Origin: Halomicrobium urmianum
GTDB taxonomy: Archaea; Halobacteriota; Halobacteria; Halobacteriales; Haloarculaceae
Assembly (NCBI RefSeq): GCF_020217425.1
Contig: NZ_CP084092.1
Span: forward strand, 1 to 64,000
DNA length: 64,000 nucleotides
Direction: 5' to 3'
A program made the translations under genes and the position numbers. This document shows, piece by piece, positions 27,848-36,888 of this stretch (position 1 is its first letter; every line of letters begins with the position of its first letter). The notes under the pieces were generated by a model that was given only the letters and a program-made list of their open reading frames with translations, was not told the DNA's origin and did no database searches.

Positions 27848-28658
27848 CCCCCACACCCCGTGTGCGAAATGAAAACGGTCGAGGAGAGGAGGGAGGGGAT
27901 TGCGAGATGGGGCCTGTTGTGATCGATTTTGTCGATTTCAAGCTGTAGAATGCTACTATATGTATATTTGAGGAAAGCAGACTAAAAAAGGAGGTTTTAT
28001 ATGGTATCATGCATAACTGTAACCGTATTGCAAACATCCCATATCTATAATAAAAAATAAGACTATATAGACAGGTACATCATACGTCTTTCACTATCGC
28101 GGAGTTCACAACGCGTAGCTTCAGTATTTCCATTTTGTACGACTCATGGCGACAAATCGGTGTCTCTCGCTTTCACGTCTGTTTCGTCCGCCGCTTGCTT
28201 TTGCGCCGATTTCACTTCGCACACGGGGTGTGGGGGTGAGAGGCCGCCGTCGTTCTTCGTCCTCGACCTCTACATGTTGAGTAGGGGGAGGCCTCGGGGT
28301 CGTCCGAGACAGTGGAGCCGTCTCGTGATGACGAGAGAGCTTCGATCTGCGAAGTCGCTCGTACTACGCCAGCAAATTCATCTTGCACACGGGGGGAGGG
28401 TAGAGCACCGTCGCCCGCTTTGAACTCAATCTGAGGCCGAGATGAGACTCACGACTTTTCATATCGCACACGGGGGGTGGGAGGGGAACAACCGCTCGAA
28501 CGGAGGCCAGGAGAATTCCCTGGTGGTCTTCATATCGCACACGGGGTGTCCGTCCGGAATTTGATTTCGCCCGCGGTCGGAGTGCTCGAAATCACCACCA
28601 CCTACAGTAGGCTTCTAGCCCGGAGATTCGCCAAATTTAACCTCGCACACGGTACCCA
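27848..28658. other. Replication origin B: six ORBs around an AT-rich element
   Basis: Boxes of consensus TTTCRYWTCGCACACGGGG, often extended by TGTGGG: one on the minus strand (27848-27875), then plus-strand copies at 28210-28237, 28375-28400, 28457-28485, 28528-28552 and a weak one at 28634-28658. The first two point away from an AT-rich stretch, 27940-28085, with runs such as CTATAATAAAAAATAAGAC; this is the likely unwinding site. The box core CACACGGGGTGTG is itself an imperfect palindrome. The weak last box lies just in front of the orc1 promoter, as in origin A. Confidence 0.88.
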
Positions 28659-28692
28659 TACCTATTTACGGGACGGCCTACACACGGAAACC

Positions 28693-30039
28693 ATGGCCGA
28701 CGGCGACGATCAACAGTCTCTCTCCAAGTCCATCAAAGGCCGTCTGCAGGAGGGAGTGCAGAACTCCGTTTTCAGGGACAAGGGGCTGCTCGACCCGGAC
28801 GCCGTCATCGACGAGGACCGGATCGTCGGTCGCGATCAGCAACTCGACGACATCATCACGTACCTCCGCCCGGCCCTGCAGGGCAACCGTCCGCCGAACA
28901 TGCTGCTCTACGGGCCATCGGGCACCGGCAAGTCGCTGATCATCAACGCCGTCTGCCAGCAGGTCCTCGAACTCGCCAATTCACAGGGCAACCAGTTCGG
29001 CGTCATCAAGATCAACTGCCAGACGATCAAGTCTCACGACCGCGCCGTCTACCGACTCGTGAAAAACGCCGCGACCAAGGCCGACGTCGACGTGGGCGTC
29101 CCCGAAAGCGGTATCTCGACGGACCAGAAGCTCAACCGCTTCTACGAGATCCTGAGCGATAACTTCGATTCGGTCATCATCATCCTCGACGAGGTCGACC
29201 TCCTCGTCGGTCGCCAGCGCGACCCCAACGACGAGCCGGCGTACTCGAAGTTGCTCTATCAGCTCTCGCGCGCGTCGCAGCTCGGCCGAATCGACGGTCA
29301 CGTCTCCGTCGCCGCTCTCACGAACGACCCCCGCTTCATGGAGGACCTCGACGGTCGGGCGGAGAGTTCGTTCAACCCGCAGGACGTCGTCTTCCCGGAC
29401 TACGACGCGAACCAGCTCCAGGCGATTCTCGAGCGTCGCCGCGACGCCTATCAGGACAGCGTCCTCGAGGACGGGATCATCCCGCTCAGTTCCGCGTTCG
29501 CGGCGCAGGACCACGGCGACGCGCGGAAGGCCATCGACCTCTTCAGGAAGGCCGGTGAGATCGCCGACCGCCGGGGTGAGGACACCGTGTGCGAGGAGCA
29601 CGTCCGCGACGCCCAGCGGGAGGCCGAACGCGACCGCACGCTGACGCAGATGCAGGGCCTGTCGACGCAGAAGAAGCTCTCGCTGTACGCGACTGCCATC
29701 GTGCAGGTCCACTCCCAGCGGAACCTGAACGCCGTTCCCAGCACCGTCGCCTATCGGGTCTATCAGTATCTCACGGACTTGCTGGACGCCGACGAGAAGT
29801 CACGCGACTCCTACCTCCGGTACATGAGCGAAGCTGAGACCTACAACTTCGTGACCTCGGAGAAACGCGGTCGGGGATACGGGAGTGGCGTCCACAAGGA
29901 GTACACGTTCATCGACGACCCCGACGTCGTCGCCGAGACGCTCCAGGCCGACATTCGTCTCGAGGAGATCGACGACGACGAGGACCTGATCAAGTCCGTC
30001 GTCACCGCTCAGATCGACGACTTCTTCGACGGGGAGTAG
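28693..30039 (+). CDS. orc1: Orc1/Cdc6 replication initiator (origin B)
   Basis: 448 residues from ATG 28693. AAA+ motifs: Walker A YGPSGTGKS (about residue 76-84), Walker B IIILDEVDLLVGR, sensor 1 AALTND, sensor 2 region DHGDARKAIDLFRKAG, then a winged-helix C-terminus. Codon use is typical of the chromosome, unlike the origin A initiator. CTATTTAC at 28667-28674 lies 25 bp before the start, so the mRNA is probably leaderless. ORBs flank the gene on both sides. This arrangement resembles the main chromosomal origin initiator of haloarchaea. Confidence 0.96.
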   Translation: MADGDDQQSLSKSIKGRLQEGVQNSVFRDKGLLDPDAVIDEDRIVGRDQQLDDIITYLRPALQGNRPPNMLLYGPSGTGKSLIINAVCQQVLELANSQGNQFGVIKINCQTIKSHDRAVYRLVKNAATKADVDVGVPESGISTDQKLNRFYEILSDNFDSVIIILDEVDLLVGRQRDPNDEPAYSKLLYQLSRASQLGRIDGHVSVAALTNDPRFMEDLDGRAESSFNPQDVVFPDYDANQLQAILERRRDAYQDSVLEDGIIPLSSAFAAQDHGDARKAIDLFRKAGEIADRRGEDTVCEEHVRDAQREAERDRTLTQMQGLSTQKKLSLYATAIVQVHSQRNLNAVPSTVAYRVYQYLTDLLDADEKSRDSYLRYMSEAETYNFVTSEKRGRGYGSGVHKEYTFIDDPDVVAETLQADIRLEEIDDDEDLIKSVVTAQIDDFFDGE

Positions 30040-30067
30040 CCGAAAGCCACGCTCCACGCCGTCGTCG

Positions 30068-30255
30068 AATTCATTTCGCACACGGGGTGTGGCACGTTCG
30101 CGGAGAATGACAGGGTCCGAATATGCGTCCGGCAATGATAAGTACAATTTCATTTCGCACACGGGGTGTTCCCGATTGACCACGGATTTCACCTTGCACA
30201 CGGGGTGTCCGCTCCGAACAGTCGCTAGCAATTCACTTCGCACACGGGGGGACGG
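30068..30255 (+). repeat. Four downstream ORB copies of origin B
   Basis: Plus-strand boxes at 30068-30093, 30147-30172, 30186-30210 and 30230-30255, all containing CGCACACGGGG or TGCACACGGGG. With the upstream six they make ten boxes for origin B. No gene is seen in 30040-30779 apart from these and the mini-element at 30424. Confidence 0.88.
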
Positions 30256-30423
30256 CCCCTCTGACGTTGCGAGAAACCCCCCTCTGGCGTGACGAGAAAC
30301 AACCTCGTCCTCGAACCGACGTGAACGCCGAAGCAGAGCCGTCGGCCAGCCGACGACCGAACCTAATACTTTAGGGGGTAAACTTTCCCCGGTATCTCTG
30401 TTACAATGCAAGTGCCGGGAGCG

Positions 30424-30497
30424 TATAGTAGAAATTGAACGCAATGACACACTCGAGGGGGCCCCTCGATGTGTGAAGAGTTTCAATTTCTACTATA
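30424..30497. mobile_element. 74-bp palindromic mini-element, copy 2 (inverted)
   Basis: Same termini TATAGTAGAAATTGAA / TTCAATTTCTACTATA as copy 1, with a shorter palindrome centre (CTCGAGGGG / CCCCTCGA). The asymmetric arms show it is in the opposite orientation to copies 1 and 3. It closes the right side of the origin B cassette. Confidence 0.82.
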
Positions 30498-30779
30498 GGC
30501 CGATCTGGAATCCCGGACCACCACCCACACCGATGCCTGACGAGGGAGCGTTTTCACCTCTCTCGTCGACGCCTCTGACTCATCCACGTCGTCCCCTTTT
30601 CGGTACGCCCGGCCGTCAGTCGCGTATCAATGACCGCTTCTCCGGCAGTGAGTTTCGAGCGCGAGTAGTCGGCAGTGAGTTTCGGGAGCGAGCGGAGTCG
30701 CCTGCTTTCCCGGGGCGACCACCGACCTCGTGTATCGCCTGACGGCAGGTCGGCACTGCCGAGAGCAGCGAGGAGGGGC

Positions 30780-31004
30780 TCACTCACCCGACCGTTCGTG
30801 GCCGACCACGTTCCCGACTGATTTCGTGATTGTAAGGCGGTGCGTGTACGCGTCTGAGAACGTGTGGGTCCGGAACTCGACGATCCACTCTGCCTCCCGT
30901 TCCACCACCTCGACGACGTCTCCGAGCTGACCGACGCACTCCTCGTCGGCGTAGTCCTCGGCGATCCCGGTGGCCGTCTCCGCGTCCGGTACGTCGTCGC
31001 CCAT
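30780..31004 (-). CDS. Small conserved-looking acidic protein
   Basis: 74 residues from ATG 31004. An acidic N-terminus (MGDDVPDAETATGIAEDYADEE split) is followed by alternating beta strands (EAEWIVEFRTHTFSDAY, HRLTITKSVGNVVG). Not recognised. An upstream frame reaching 31070 adds a Cys-containing stretch (CVDCVTEC) and could be an alternative start. It stands alone between origin B and the RNase J gene; 31005-31314 holds nothing else visible. Confidence 0.55.
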   Translation of the reverse strand: MGDDVPDAETATGIAEDYADEECVGQLGDVVEVVEREAEWIVEFRTHTFSDAYTHRLTITKSVGNVVGHERSGE

Positions 31005-31314
31005 AGCGGATTCTTTGCCCCGAACGGGGATATGACACTCGGTGACGCAGTCCACACAGCGTAACCGCATCGTCCGGCTGGTGGAGCGTTCGCTACACGG
31101 CATCGGAAGCGCCGAGCGTCGTTCCACTGCCTATTTACGTCGGCATCCCCGAGTTCATTCCAACCGAAACACGTGCTGTCCCCGGGCAGGGGCGAGCGAT
31201 CTGGAGCGCTGGCGTCCGACGGCGCCGCTTCTACTTGCAGTCGATCCGGCTCCTGCCCTCCGTATCACGGCGAACTCGTCGCGAGTTCTGGGATCGCCCT
31301 GATCGGACGCAACT

Positions 31315-32658
31315 ATGGACATCGAAATCGCAACTATCGGCGGCTACGAGGAAGTAGGCCGCCAGATGACGGCAGTCCGTGCCGGCGACGACATCGTCGT
31401 CTTCGACATGGGGCTGAACCTCTCGAAGGTACTGATTCACGACAACATCCGGACCGAGGGCATGCACTCCCTCGATCTGATCGACATGGGCGCGATCCCG
31501 GACGACCGCATCATGTCGGACCTGGAGGGCGACGTGAAGGCCATTGTGCCGACGCACGGCCACCTCGACCACGTTGGCGCCATCTCCAAGCTCGGACACC
31601 GCTACGATGCGCCCGTCGTCGCCACGCCCTTCACCATCGAACTCGTCAAAGAGGAGATCAGCGACGAGGACAAGTTCAACGTGGAGAACGACCTCGTGAC
31701 GATGGAGGCCGGGGAGACGATGTCGATCGGGGAGCGGTGCGAGCTCGAGTTCGTCAACGTCGCCCACTCCATCATCGACGCGATCAACCCCGTCCTCCAC
31801 ACGCCGGAGGGCGCGATCGTCTACGGGCTGGACAAGCGGATGGACCACACGCCCGTTCTCGGCGATCCCATCGACATGAAGCGGTTCCGCGAAATCGGCC
31901 GCGAGGACGAAGGCGTCCTCTGCTACATCGAGGACTGTACCAACGCTAACAAGAAGGGCCGCACGCCTTCCGAGGCCGTCGCGCGCAGTCAGCTCGAGGA
32001 CGTCATGCACAGCCTGGAGGACTACGACGGCGGCATCGTCGCCACCACCTTCTCCAGTCACATCGCCCGCGTGAAGTCGATCGTCGAGTTCGCGCAGGAG
32101 ATCGGTCGCGAACCCGTGCTCCTCGGTCGGTCGATGGAACAGTACTCCGGCACGGCGGACCGCATCGGCGCCGTCGACCTCCCGGACCACATCGGGATGT
32201 ACGGCCACCGGAACTCCGTCGACCGGGCCTTCGAGCGCATCATGAACGAGGGGAAAGAGGACTATCTCCCCGTCGTGACTGGCCACCAAGGCGAGCCCCG
32301 GGCGATGCTCACCCGGATGGGCCGCGGCGAGACGACCTTCGAACTCGACGAGGGCGACAAGGTCATCTTCAGCGCCGGCATCATCCCGGAGCCGACCAAC
32401 GAGGGCCAGCGCTACCAGTCCGAACAGCTGCTGCGGATGCAGGGCGCCCGAATCTACGACGACGTCCACGTCTCCGGCCACCTCCGACAGGAGGGCCACT
32501 ACGAGATGCTCGACGCCCTCCAGCCACAGCACGTCGTCCCCGCTCACCAGGACATGGGCGGCTTCTCCGGCTACGTGGACCTCGCCGGCAACCAGGGCTA
32601 CAAGCTGGGCCGCGACCTCCACGTCACGTCGAACGGGAACGTCATCGAGCTGGTCTAA
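31315..32658 (+). CDS. rnj: RNase J-type beta-CASP ribonuclease
   Basis: 447 residues. Metallo-beta-lactamase motif [10 protein letters not shown] (about residue 80) with the downstream His and Asp ligands, and the beta-CASP region including [20 protein letters not shown] and VPAHQD near the end. Archaeal RNase J degrades RNA 5'-to-3' and acts in mRNA and rRNA turnover in the cytoplasm. Length fits the euryarchaeal enzyme, which lacks the extra C-terminal domain of bacterial RNase J. Located immediately after the origin region on the plus strand. Confidence 0.93.
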   Translation: MDIEIATIGGYEEVGRQMTAVRAGDDIVVFDMGLNLSKVLIHDNIRTEGMHSLDLIDMGAIPDDRIMSDLEGDVKAIVPTHGHLDHVGAISKLGHRYDAPVVATPFTIELVKEEISDEDKFNVENDLVTMEAGETMSIGERCELEFVNVAHSIIDAINPVLHTPEGAIVYGLDKRMDHTPVLGDPIDMKRFREIGREDEGVLCYIEDCTNANKKGRTPSEAVARSQLEDVMHSLEDYDGGIVATTFSSHIARVKSIVEFAQEIGREPVLLGRSMEQYSGTADRIGAVDLPDHIGMYGHRNSVDRAFERIMNEGKEDYLPVVTGHQGEPRAMLTRMGRGETTFELDEGDKVIFSAGIIPEPTNEGQRYQSEQLLRMQGARIYDDVHVSGHLRQEGHYEMLDALQPQHVVPAHQDMGGFSGYVDLAGNQGYKLGRDLHVTSNGNVIELV

Positions 32659-32962
32659 CCCGGTCTCTCCCGATCACTCGGGTCTCGCCGACGGTCGGTA
32701 ACGAAACCGTGAACGTCGACCCCGCACTCGGTTCTGACTCGACTGCTCCTTGGATCCGATGAAGGCGTCAGAATCGTCGAGTTACTCCCTGCGTTCAGTG
32801 GTTCATACGAGTTTGTGTGATAGGCGACCCGCCAGAGTTTGAGGACAGCACGGATGACCAATTCTTCGGGAGATTGCGTGATACAGGACTCTTCAACCTC
32901 GTCTGGATTTGAACTCGCATCGGGCGGCGGGTGATAGTGTTCGGGCCCGGTGGCATGAATGT
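32655..32962 (-). pseudogene. Truncated hypothetical gene cut by the IS5 copy
   Basis: A minus-strand frame is open from the IS border (32962) to a stop at 32655 and reads EHYHPPPDASSNPDEVEE... then LVIRAVLKLWRVAYH... . It has no start on this side of the insertion, so the 5' part appears lost or moved by the IS at 32963. It overlaps the end of the RNase J gene by 4 bp. Family not recognised. Confidence 0.4.
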
Positions 32963-33891
32963 GCTCTGTTGAATCCGGAGACGGTGAACGGATAGCGTCG
33001 CTGTGAAGGGAGAAGCGAAGCGGAAGAATCGGATGTGTCCAGCACCCTCTTCCGCTTCGTTACACAGGCAGTGTCGCTGGCTCAAAAGCGCTGTGCCGCC
33101 AGCCCCACGTCGGCGGTGAGTGACCCGGCTGGCAACGGGTTTCCTGCCTGGAAGCACGTGACGCTGCATTTCTTGCGGATCCACATGGACGCGACGTACC
33201 GCGAAATCGTCGACTGGGTGAGTGAGATGGATCGTGTTCGTGGTTTGCTTCGGCTAGCGAGGTCGGCGTTTCCCGCGCCCTCAACGCTGTGGCGGTCGTT
33301 CGAGCGGGCGCCGATGCGTGTCTGGCGCCAGCTGCTCCGGCGGTCAGCGGCACGCTGCGATCCCGGCGATCATGGCGCGCTGGATGCCACGTTCTTCGAC
33401 CGGCAGGCGGCATCCAGCCACTACATCGCGCGGTCGGATCGCCACAGACGGACACTGAAAGCGACGGCCCTGATCGATACGGAGTCGTGTGCCGTCCTGG
33501 ACGTCCACTGCTCGGCACACTGGCCCCACGACACTCAGGTGGGCCGTCGCGTCGCGCTCCGAAATACGACGAAAATCGAGAGTCTCGCCGGCGACAACGG
33601 CTACGACGATCAGTCGCTGCGGGACGCACTCCGCACCGCAGGCGTCCGGCCGGTCATCAGACACCGGCTGTTCGCCCACTACGACCACGTACACAACGCA
33701 CGGTTGGACAGCGGGCTCTACGGGCAGCGCTGGATGGCCGAGACCGCCTTCTCGGCCATCAAGCGTCGATACGGCTCCGCTGTCAGGCCACGCGCCTGGT
33801 ACCGAGAATTCCGCGAACTGGTGCTCACCGCCGCCGTCTACAACCTCGAACGCTCCATGAAACAGTGACCGCAACCGGATTCAACAAGGCA
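32963..33891 (+). mobile_element. IS5-family insertion sequence, copy 1
   Basis: 929 bp. The left end starts TGCTCTGTTGAATCCGGAGA and the right end is GGATTCAACAAGGCA, imperfect inverted repeats. Flanking 8-mers (CATGAATG left, GTTGTCAC right) do not match, so this copy has lost its target duplication by rearrangement. It contains the transposase at 33035. It is inverted relative to copy 2, with the ends related by about 80-90 percent identity. Confidence 0.85.
33035..33868 (+). CDS. IS5-family transposase (copy 1)
   Basis: 277 residues, DDE type. First catalytic Asp in GALDATFFDRQAASSHY, second in LAGDNGYDDQSL, and the Glu within AETAFSAIKRRYGSAVR, the usual IS5 Y-(2)-R-(3)-E-(6)-K region. 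Nearly the same length and sequence as the product at 34770-35603, with scattered substitutions. The frame is full length and could be active. Confidence 0.92.
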   Translation: MSSTLFRFVTQAVSLAQKRCAASPTSAVSDPAGNGFPAWKHVTLHFLRIHMDATYREIVDWVSEMDRVRGLLRLARSAFPAPSTLWRSFERAPMRVWRQLLRRSAARCDPGDHGALDATFFDRQAASSHYIARSDRHRRTLKATALIDTESCAVLDVHCSAHWPHDTQVGRRVALRNTTKIESLAGDNGYDDQSLRDALRTAGVRPVIRHRLFAHYDHVHNARLDSGLYGQRWMAETAFSAIKRRYGSAVRPRAWYREFRELVLTAAVYNLERSMKQ

Positions 33892-33895
33892 GTTG

Positions 33896-34447
33896 TCACC
33901 GAAGACCGAATACGGCGAGACACGTTATCCAGTCGTCACCGTCTGGGTTCGGGACGTTGATTGCCGCAGAGTATGCTCCCGAATCAAGCGTGGTCGACTC
34001 GTTGATGTATCCCACGACTGTTTCGACGGTCCACTTCTCTGAGTCACCGGCTGCAACTGTTAGCTTCCCACCACCAGAACTCTTCTGTTCAATCTGGGAC
34101 CAACTGGACCCGCTCTTCTTCCAGACTGACCACGAGTAGGGATTGAACGAAAGGTCGGTCCCTGACTCGTTCGTGAGAGTCAGTTCAAGTGAATCGGGAG
34201 CGTCAGCGACAGTCGGTGTTGGAAGGAGGTACACCGAGGCAGTGTCGGTCTCAACCGTCTGCGAACACACCGTAGCGTTGCCATTGCCGGATGGAGGGCA
34301 CCCGAAGTTGGCAATCTTTTCTGCCGATACTGGTGTTGCCGTTGGGTCTGTGGACGGCTCCGACGCGAAGGAGGTACAGCCGCTCAGGAGCGCAATTCCT
34401 GTGCCTGCCGAACAAAGAACTGCCCGCCGGGACCAAGGACGAGTCAT
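33896..34447 (-). CDS. Tat lipoprotein between two inverted IS copies
   Basis: 183 residues from ATG 34447. Tat motif SRRAVL, hydrophobic core and lipobox LLSGC. The mature part looks like a beta-sandwich: SLELTLTNESGTDLSFNPYSW and WTVETVVGYINESTTLDSG, as in small haloarchaeal Ig-like lipoproteins. Its stop lies 5 bp from the end of IS copy 1, so the C-terminus is barely spared. Lower GC than most neighbours. It is the only clear gene in the 847-bp segment bracketed by the two IS elements. Role unknown. Confidence 0.7.
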   Translation of the reverse strand: MTRPWSRRAVLCSAGTGIALLSGCTSFASEPSTDPTATPVSAEKIANFGCPPSGNGNATVCSQTVETDTASVYLLPTPTVADAPDSLELTLTNESGTDLSFNPYSWSVWKKSGSSWSQIEQKSSGGGKLTVAAGDSEKWTVETVVGYINESTTLDSGAYSAAINVPNPDGDDWITCLAVFGLR

Positions 34448-34738
34448 ACCAATTGTTCTATTACTGGCCGACATATGTTTTGGCAACGTGACCGAAACTC
34501 TCTGTTACACTCGCACACCTACTGAGCGGCTGTTTCACTCCGAATTAGCTGGTGAGAACCCGCCTCGATGTGATGAGTCGTTGCGGTCAGTACAGAAGGT
34601 GAGTCCATCACAACAGCAACGCACAACTCATTTCTCCTTGCCGAACTCTACCGCTTCTTAGCCGTGGCGTCTTGACTTGACGAACCATAACTAAGCAGCC
34701 CTCTGACTGTCCGGATAGCGACCGACTACAATACCTTC

Positions 34739-35676
34739 TGCTCTATTGAATCCACAGACGGCGTAGGGATCACTCCTTGATTGCTTGTTCGAGATTATAG
34801 ACTGCGGCGGTGAGCACGAGTTCACGAAACTCTCTGTACCAGATGCCCGGCCTGACAGCGGAGCCGTATCGACGCTTGATGGCCGAGAATGCACTCTCGG
34901 CCATCCAACGCTGCCCGTAGAGGTCGCTGTCCAACCGTGCGTTATGTGCGTGGTCGTAGTGGGCGAACAACCGGTGTTTGATCACTGGCCGGACGCCATC
35001 TGAACGGAGTGCGTCCCGCAGCGACTGATCGTCGTAGCCTTTGTCACCGGCGAGACTCTCGATTTTCTCAGTGTTGCGTAGCGCTACCTGACGGCCCACC
35101 TGGGTATCGTGGGGCCAGTGTGCCGAGCAGTGGACGTCGAGGACGGCACACGATTCTGTATCGACCAGCGCCGTCGTTTTCAGCGTCTGTATGTCGCGAT
35201 CCGACCGTGCAACGTAGTGGCTGGATGCCGCCTGGCGGTCGATAAACGTGGCATCCAGCGCGCCGTGATCGCCTGGATCGCAGCGGGTTGCCGACCGGTC
35301 GAGCAGTTGGCGCCAAATGCGTGTCGGCACCCGCTCGAATGACCGCCACAGCGTCGAGGGTGCCGGGAACTCGAAGCGGGCCAACTGCAAGACTGCGCGC
35401 ACCCGATCCATCTCACTGGCCCAATCGACGATTTCCGCGCAGCTCGCGCTCATATGAACCCGCAGAAAATGCAGCGTGAGATGCTTCCAGCCAGCAAATC
35501 CGTTGCCAGCCGGGTCGCTCACCACCGCCGTGGGGCTGGCAGCACAGCGCTTTTGAGCTAGCGACGCCGCTTGTGTAACGAAGCGGAAGAGGAGTTTAGG
35601 CACATTTCCTCTCTCCGCTTCGCTTCGACCTTCACAGCGACGCTATCCGCTCGCCGTCTCCGGATTCAATAGAGCA
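34739..35676 (-). mobile_element. IS5-family insertion sequence, copy 2, with target duplication
   Basis: 938 bp with inverted ends TGCTCTATTGAATCC / GGATTCAATAGAGCA. It is flanked by an exact 8-bp direct repeat ATACCTTC at 34731-34738 and 35677-35684, the target-site duplication, so this was a simple and fairly recent transposition. It contains the transposase on the minus strand. Confidence 0.93.
34770..35603 (-). CDS. IS5-family transposase (copy 2)
   Basis: 277 residues, full length. DDE blocks as in copy 1: GALDATFIDRQAASSHY, LAGDKGYDDQSL and AESAFSAIKRRYGSAVR. Intact target duplication and intact frame suggest an active element. Confidence 0.92.
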   Translation of the reverse strand: MPKLLFRFVTQAASLAQKRCAASPTAVVSDPAGNGFAGWKHLTLHFLRVHMSASCAEIVDWASEMDRVRAVLQLARFEFPAPSTLWRSFERVPTRIWRQLLDRSATRCDPGDHGALDATFIDRQAASSHYVARSDRDIQTLKTTALVDTESCAVLDVHCSAHWPHDTQVGRQVALRNTEKIESLAGDKGYDDQSLRDALRSDGVRPVIKHRLFAHYDHAHNARLDSDLYGQRWMAESAFSAIKRRYGSAVRPGIWYREFRELVLTAAVYNLEQAIKE

Positions 35677-35724
35677 ATACCTTCAGAATAGAAGGTTTAT
35701 ACTGGAGGTCAACCAGCATATATT

Positions 35725-36594
35725 GTGGTCGTGCCTGTCAAATTATCTGGGACGACAGCGCCAAGACAGGCCTTTGAGTCTGTGATCGCAATCGACGAAA
35801 CCGGTATACACGAAGACAGGATACCGACTGTTGTAAGCGCTTCACTCATCGACAGGGAACAGTCAGTCCATATCGTGAAGGGACTTCTCAGTGCAGGTGC
35901 TAAGCCTTGGCTACAAAAATCGACAGACTTGGATACCGATGATATCTACAGGTTCTTCAGACAAACTGAGATACCGACCCGAGCGCGAGCAGCATGGGGG
36001 TCACCTACTCGCGGCCAGCGGGCACTCATGGCCGTCGAGGCGATAAAAGAAGTCGTCCCAGCAGGAGTCTCACGCGACGGCGACACAACTAACTGCCTCG
36101 TCATACTGGATGGTCGTGTCTCAAACTTCGGGGGGAAACAGAATATCCTACGCTCTCGATCCGAGATACTTGACGACTACTTCGAGAACCAGAACAACGT
36201 CAACATCGCTTTCGCCACACTTGAAAAAGGTGACAGAACATACCCTGAAGTCACTGTGGCGGATTGCGCCTGTAACGTATTTCGCCATCGAATAGAACAG
36301 GAGGACGCAGTTGAACCAATAGACAACGTCCAGCGATTCGATAGCTCACGGTCTGTCCCGTCCGTTACTTTTGAGGACCGTGTTTATGAACTGGCTCCGA
36401 AAGGCGTCGCTCAGAAGAACACGTTTGAGTCGAAGGTGGCGGCGTGGCTGACGGGACACCGTCCATCAGAAGACGTACTCGGAGAGCTGTCACAGCGACA
36501 GTTTGAGAATCTCGTTGAGAACCATATTGACGATGAGGATGTCTCTCAGTACGTTCTCAACACCAGAAACCAACTGGGGAGTCAACAGGCGTGA
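35725..36594 (+). CDS. RNase-H-fold protein, DUF3800-like
   Basis: 289 residues from a GTG at 35725. Visible acidic positions suit an RNase-H-like fold: VIAIDETGIHED at the N-terminus, LVILDGR in the middle and EVTVADCACNVFRHRIE later; DUF3800 proteins show the same D-E...D...D order. A C-terminal helical region follows. TTTATACTGG at 35695 is about 27 bp before the GTG, supporting leaderless initiation there. Codon use is markedly less GC-biased than the core genes, pointing to transfer. It sits right beside the target duplication of IS copy 2. Function unknown; defence or mobile-element roles are common for such proteins. Confidence 0.6.
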   Translation: MVVPVKLSGTTAPRQAFESVIAIDETGIHEDRIPTVVSASLIDREQSVHIVKGLLSAGAKPWLQKSTDLDTDDIYRFFRQTEIPTRARAAWGSPTRGQRALMAVEAIKEVVPAGVSRDGDTTNCLVILDGRVSNFGGKQNILRSRSEILDDYFENQNNVNIAFATLEKGDRTYPEVTVADCACNVFRHRIEQEDAVEPIDNVQRFDSSRSVPSVTFEDRVYELAPKGVAQKNTFESKVAAWLTGHRPSEDVLGELSQRQFENLVENHIDDEDVSQYVLNTRNQLGSQQA

Positions 36595-36702
36595 GCCACT
36601 ACCTCACTGCCCTTCCCAGGCCACGCACCACGGAACCGTGATGTTGACCTGCTCCCGTGTTCATCAGAAACGTAGTACCCGAGCTACAAAAATATTCTGT
36701 TC

Positions 36703-36810
36703 TTAGAGTGTCCATGTAACTGTCTTGAGGGGCGAATCAACCGTCCCCGTTGTGTCAATACCGATTTGATCCGCGTAGGTTGCCGTGCTGCATCCGCTGA
36801 CCTACCTAAC
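36703..36810 (-). pseudogene. C-terminal remnant of a pilin-like or surface protein
   Basis: A short minus-strand frame reads ATYADQIGIDTTGTVDSP then LKTVTWTL before a stop, resembling the end of haloarchaeal archaellin/pilin-like proteins. It has no start and is interrupted upstream by a stop at about 36816. The rest of 36595-36888 shows nothing. Confidence 0.3.
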
Positions 36811-36888
36811 AGGTGTTTCAGCGGGAAAGCTGTCGATATAATAGGATTCCAACAGTACTCTACTATCGAAAAGAGCCAGCTACTCCGT

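Noticed and set aside
27848-30255. CRISPR array formed by the CGCACACGGGG repeats
   Set aside because: Spacing is irregular, one copy is inverted, repeats flank an orc1 gene on both sides and no cas gene is present; these are origin boxes.
32963-35676. True composite transposon from the two IS5 copies
   Set aside because: Outer flanks (CATGAATG and ATACCTTC) do not match, and copy 2 alone has a perfect duplication, so the copies inserted separately.
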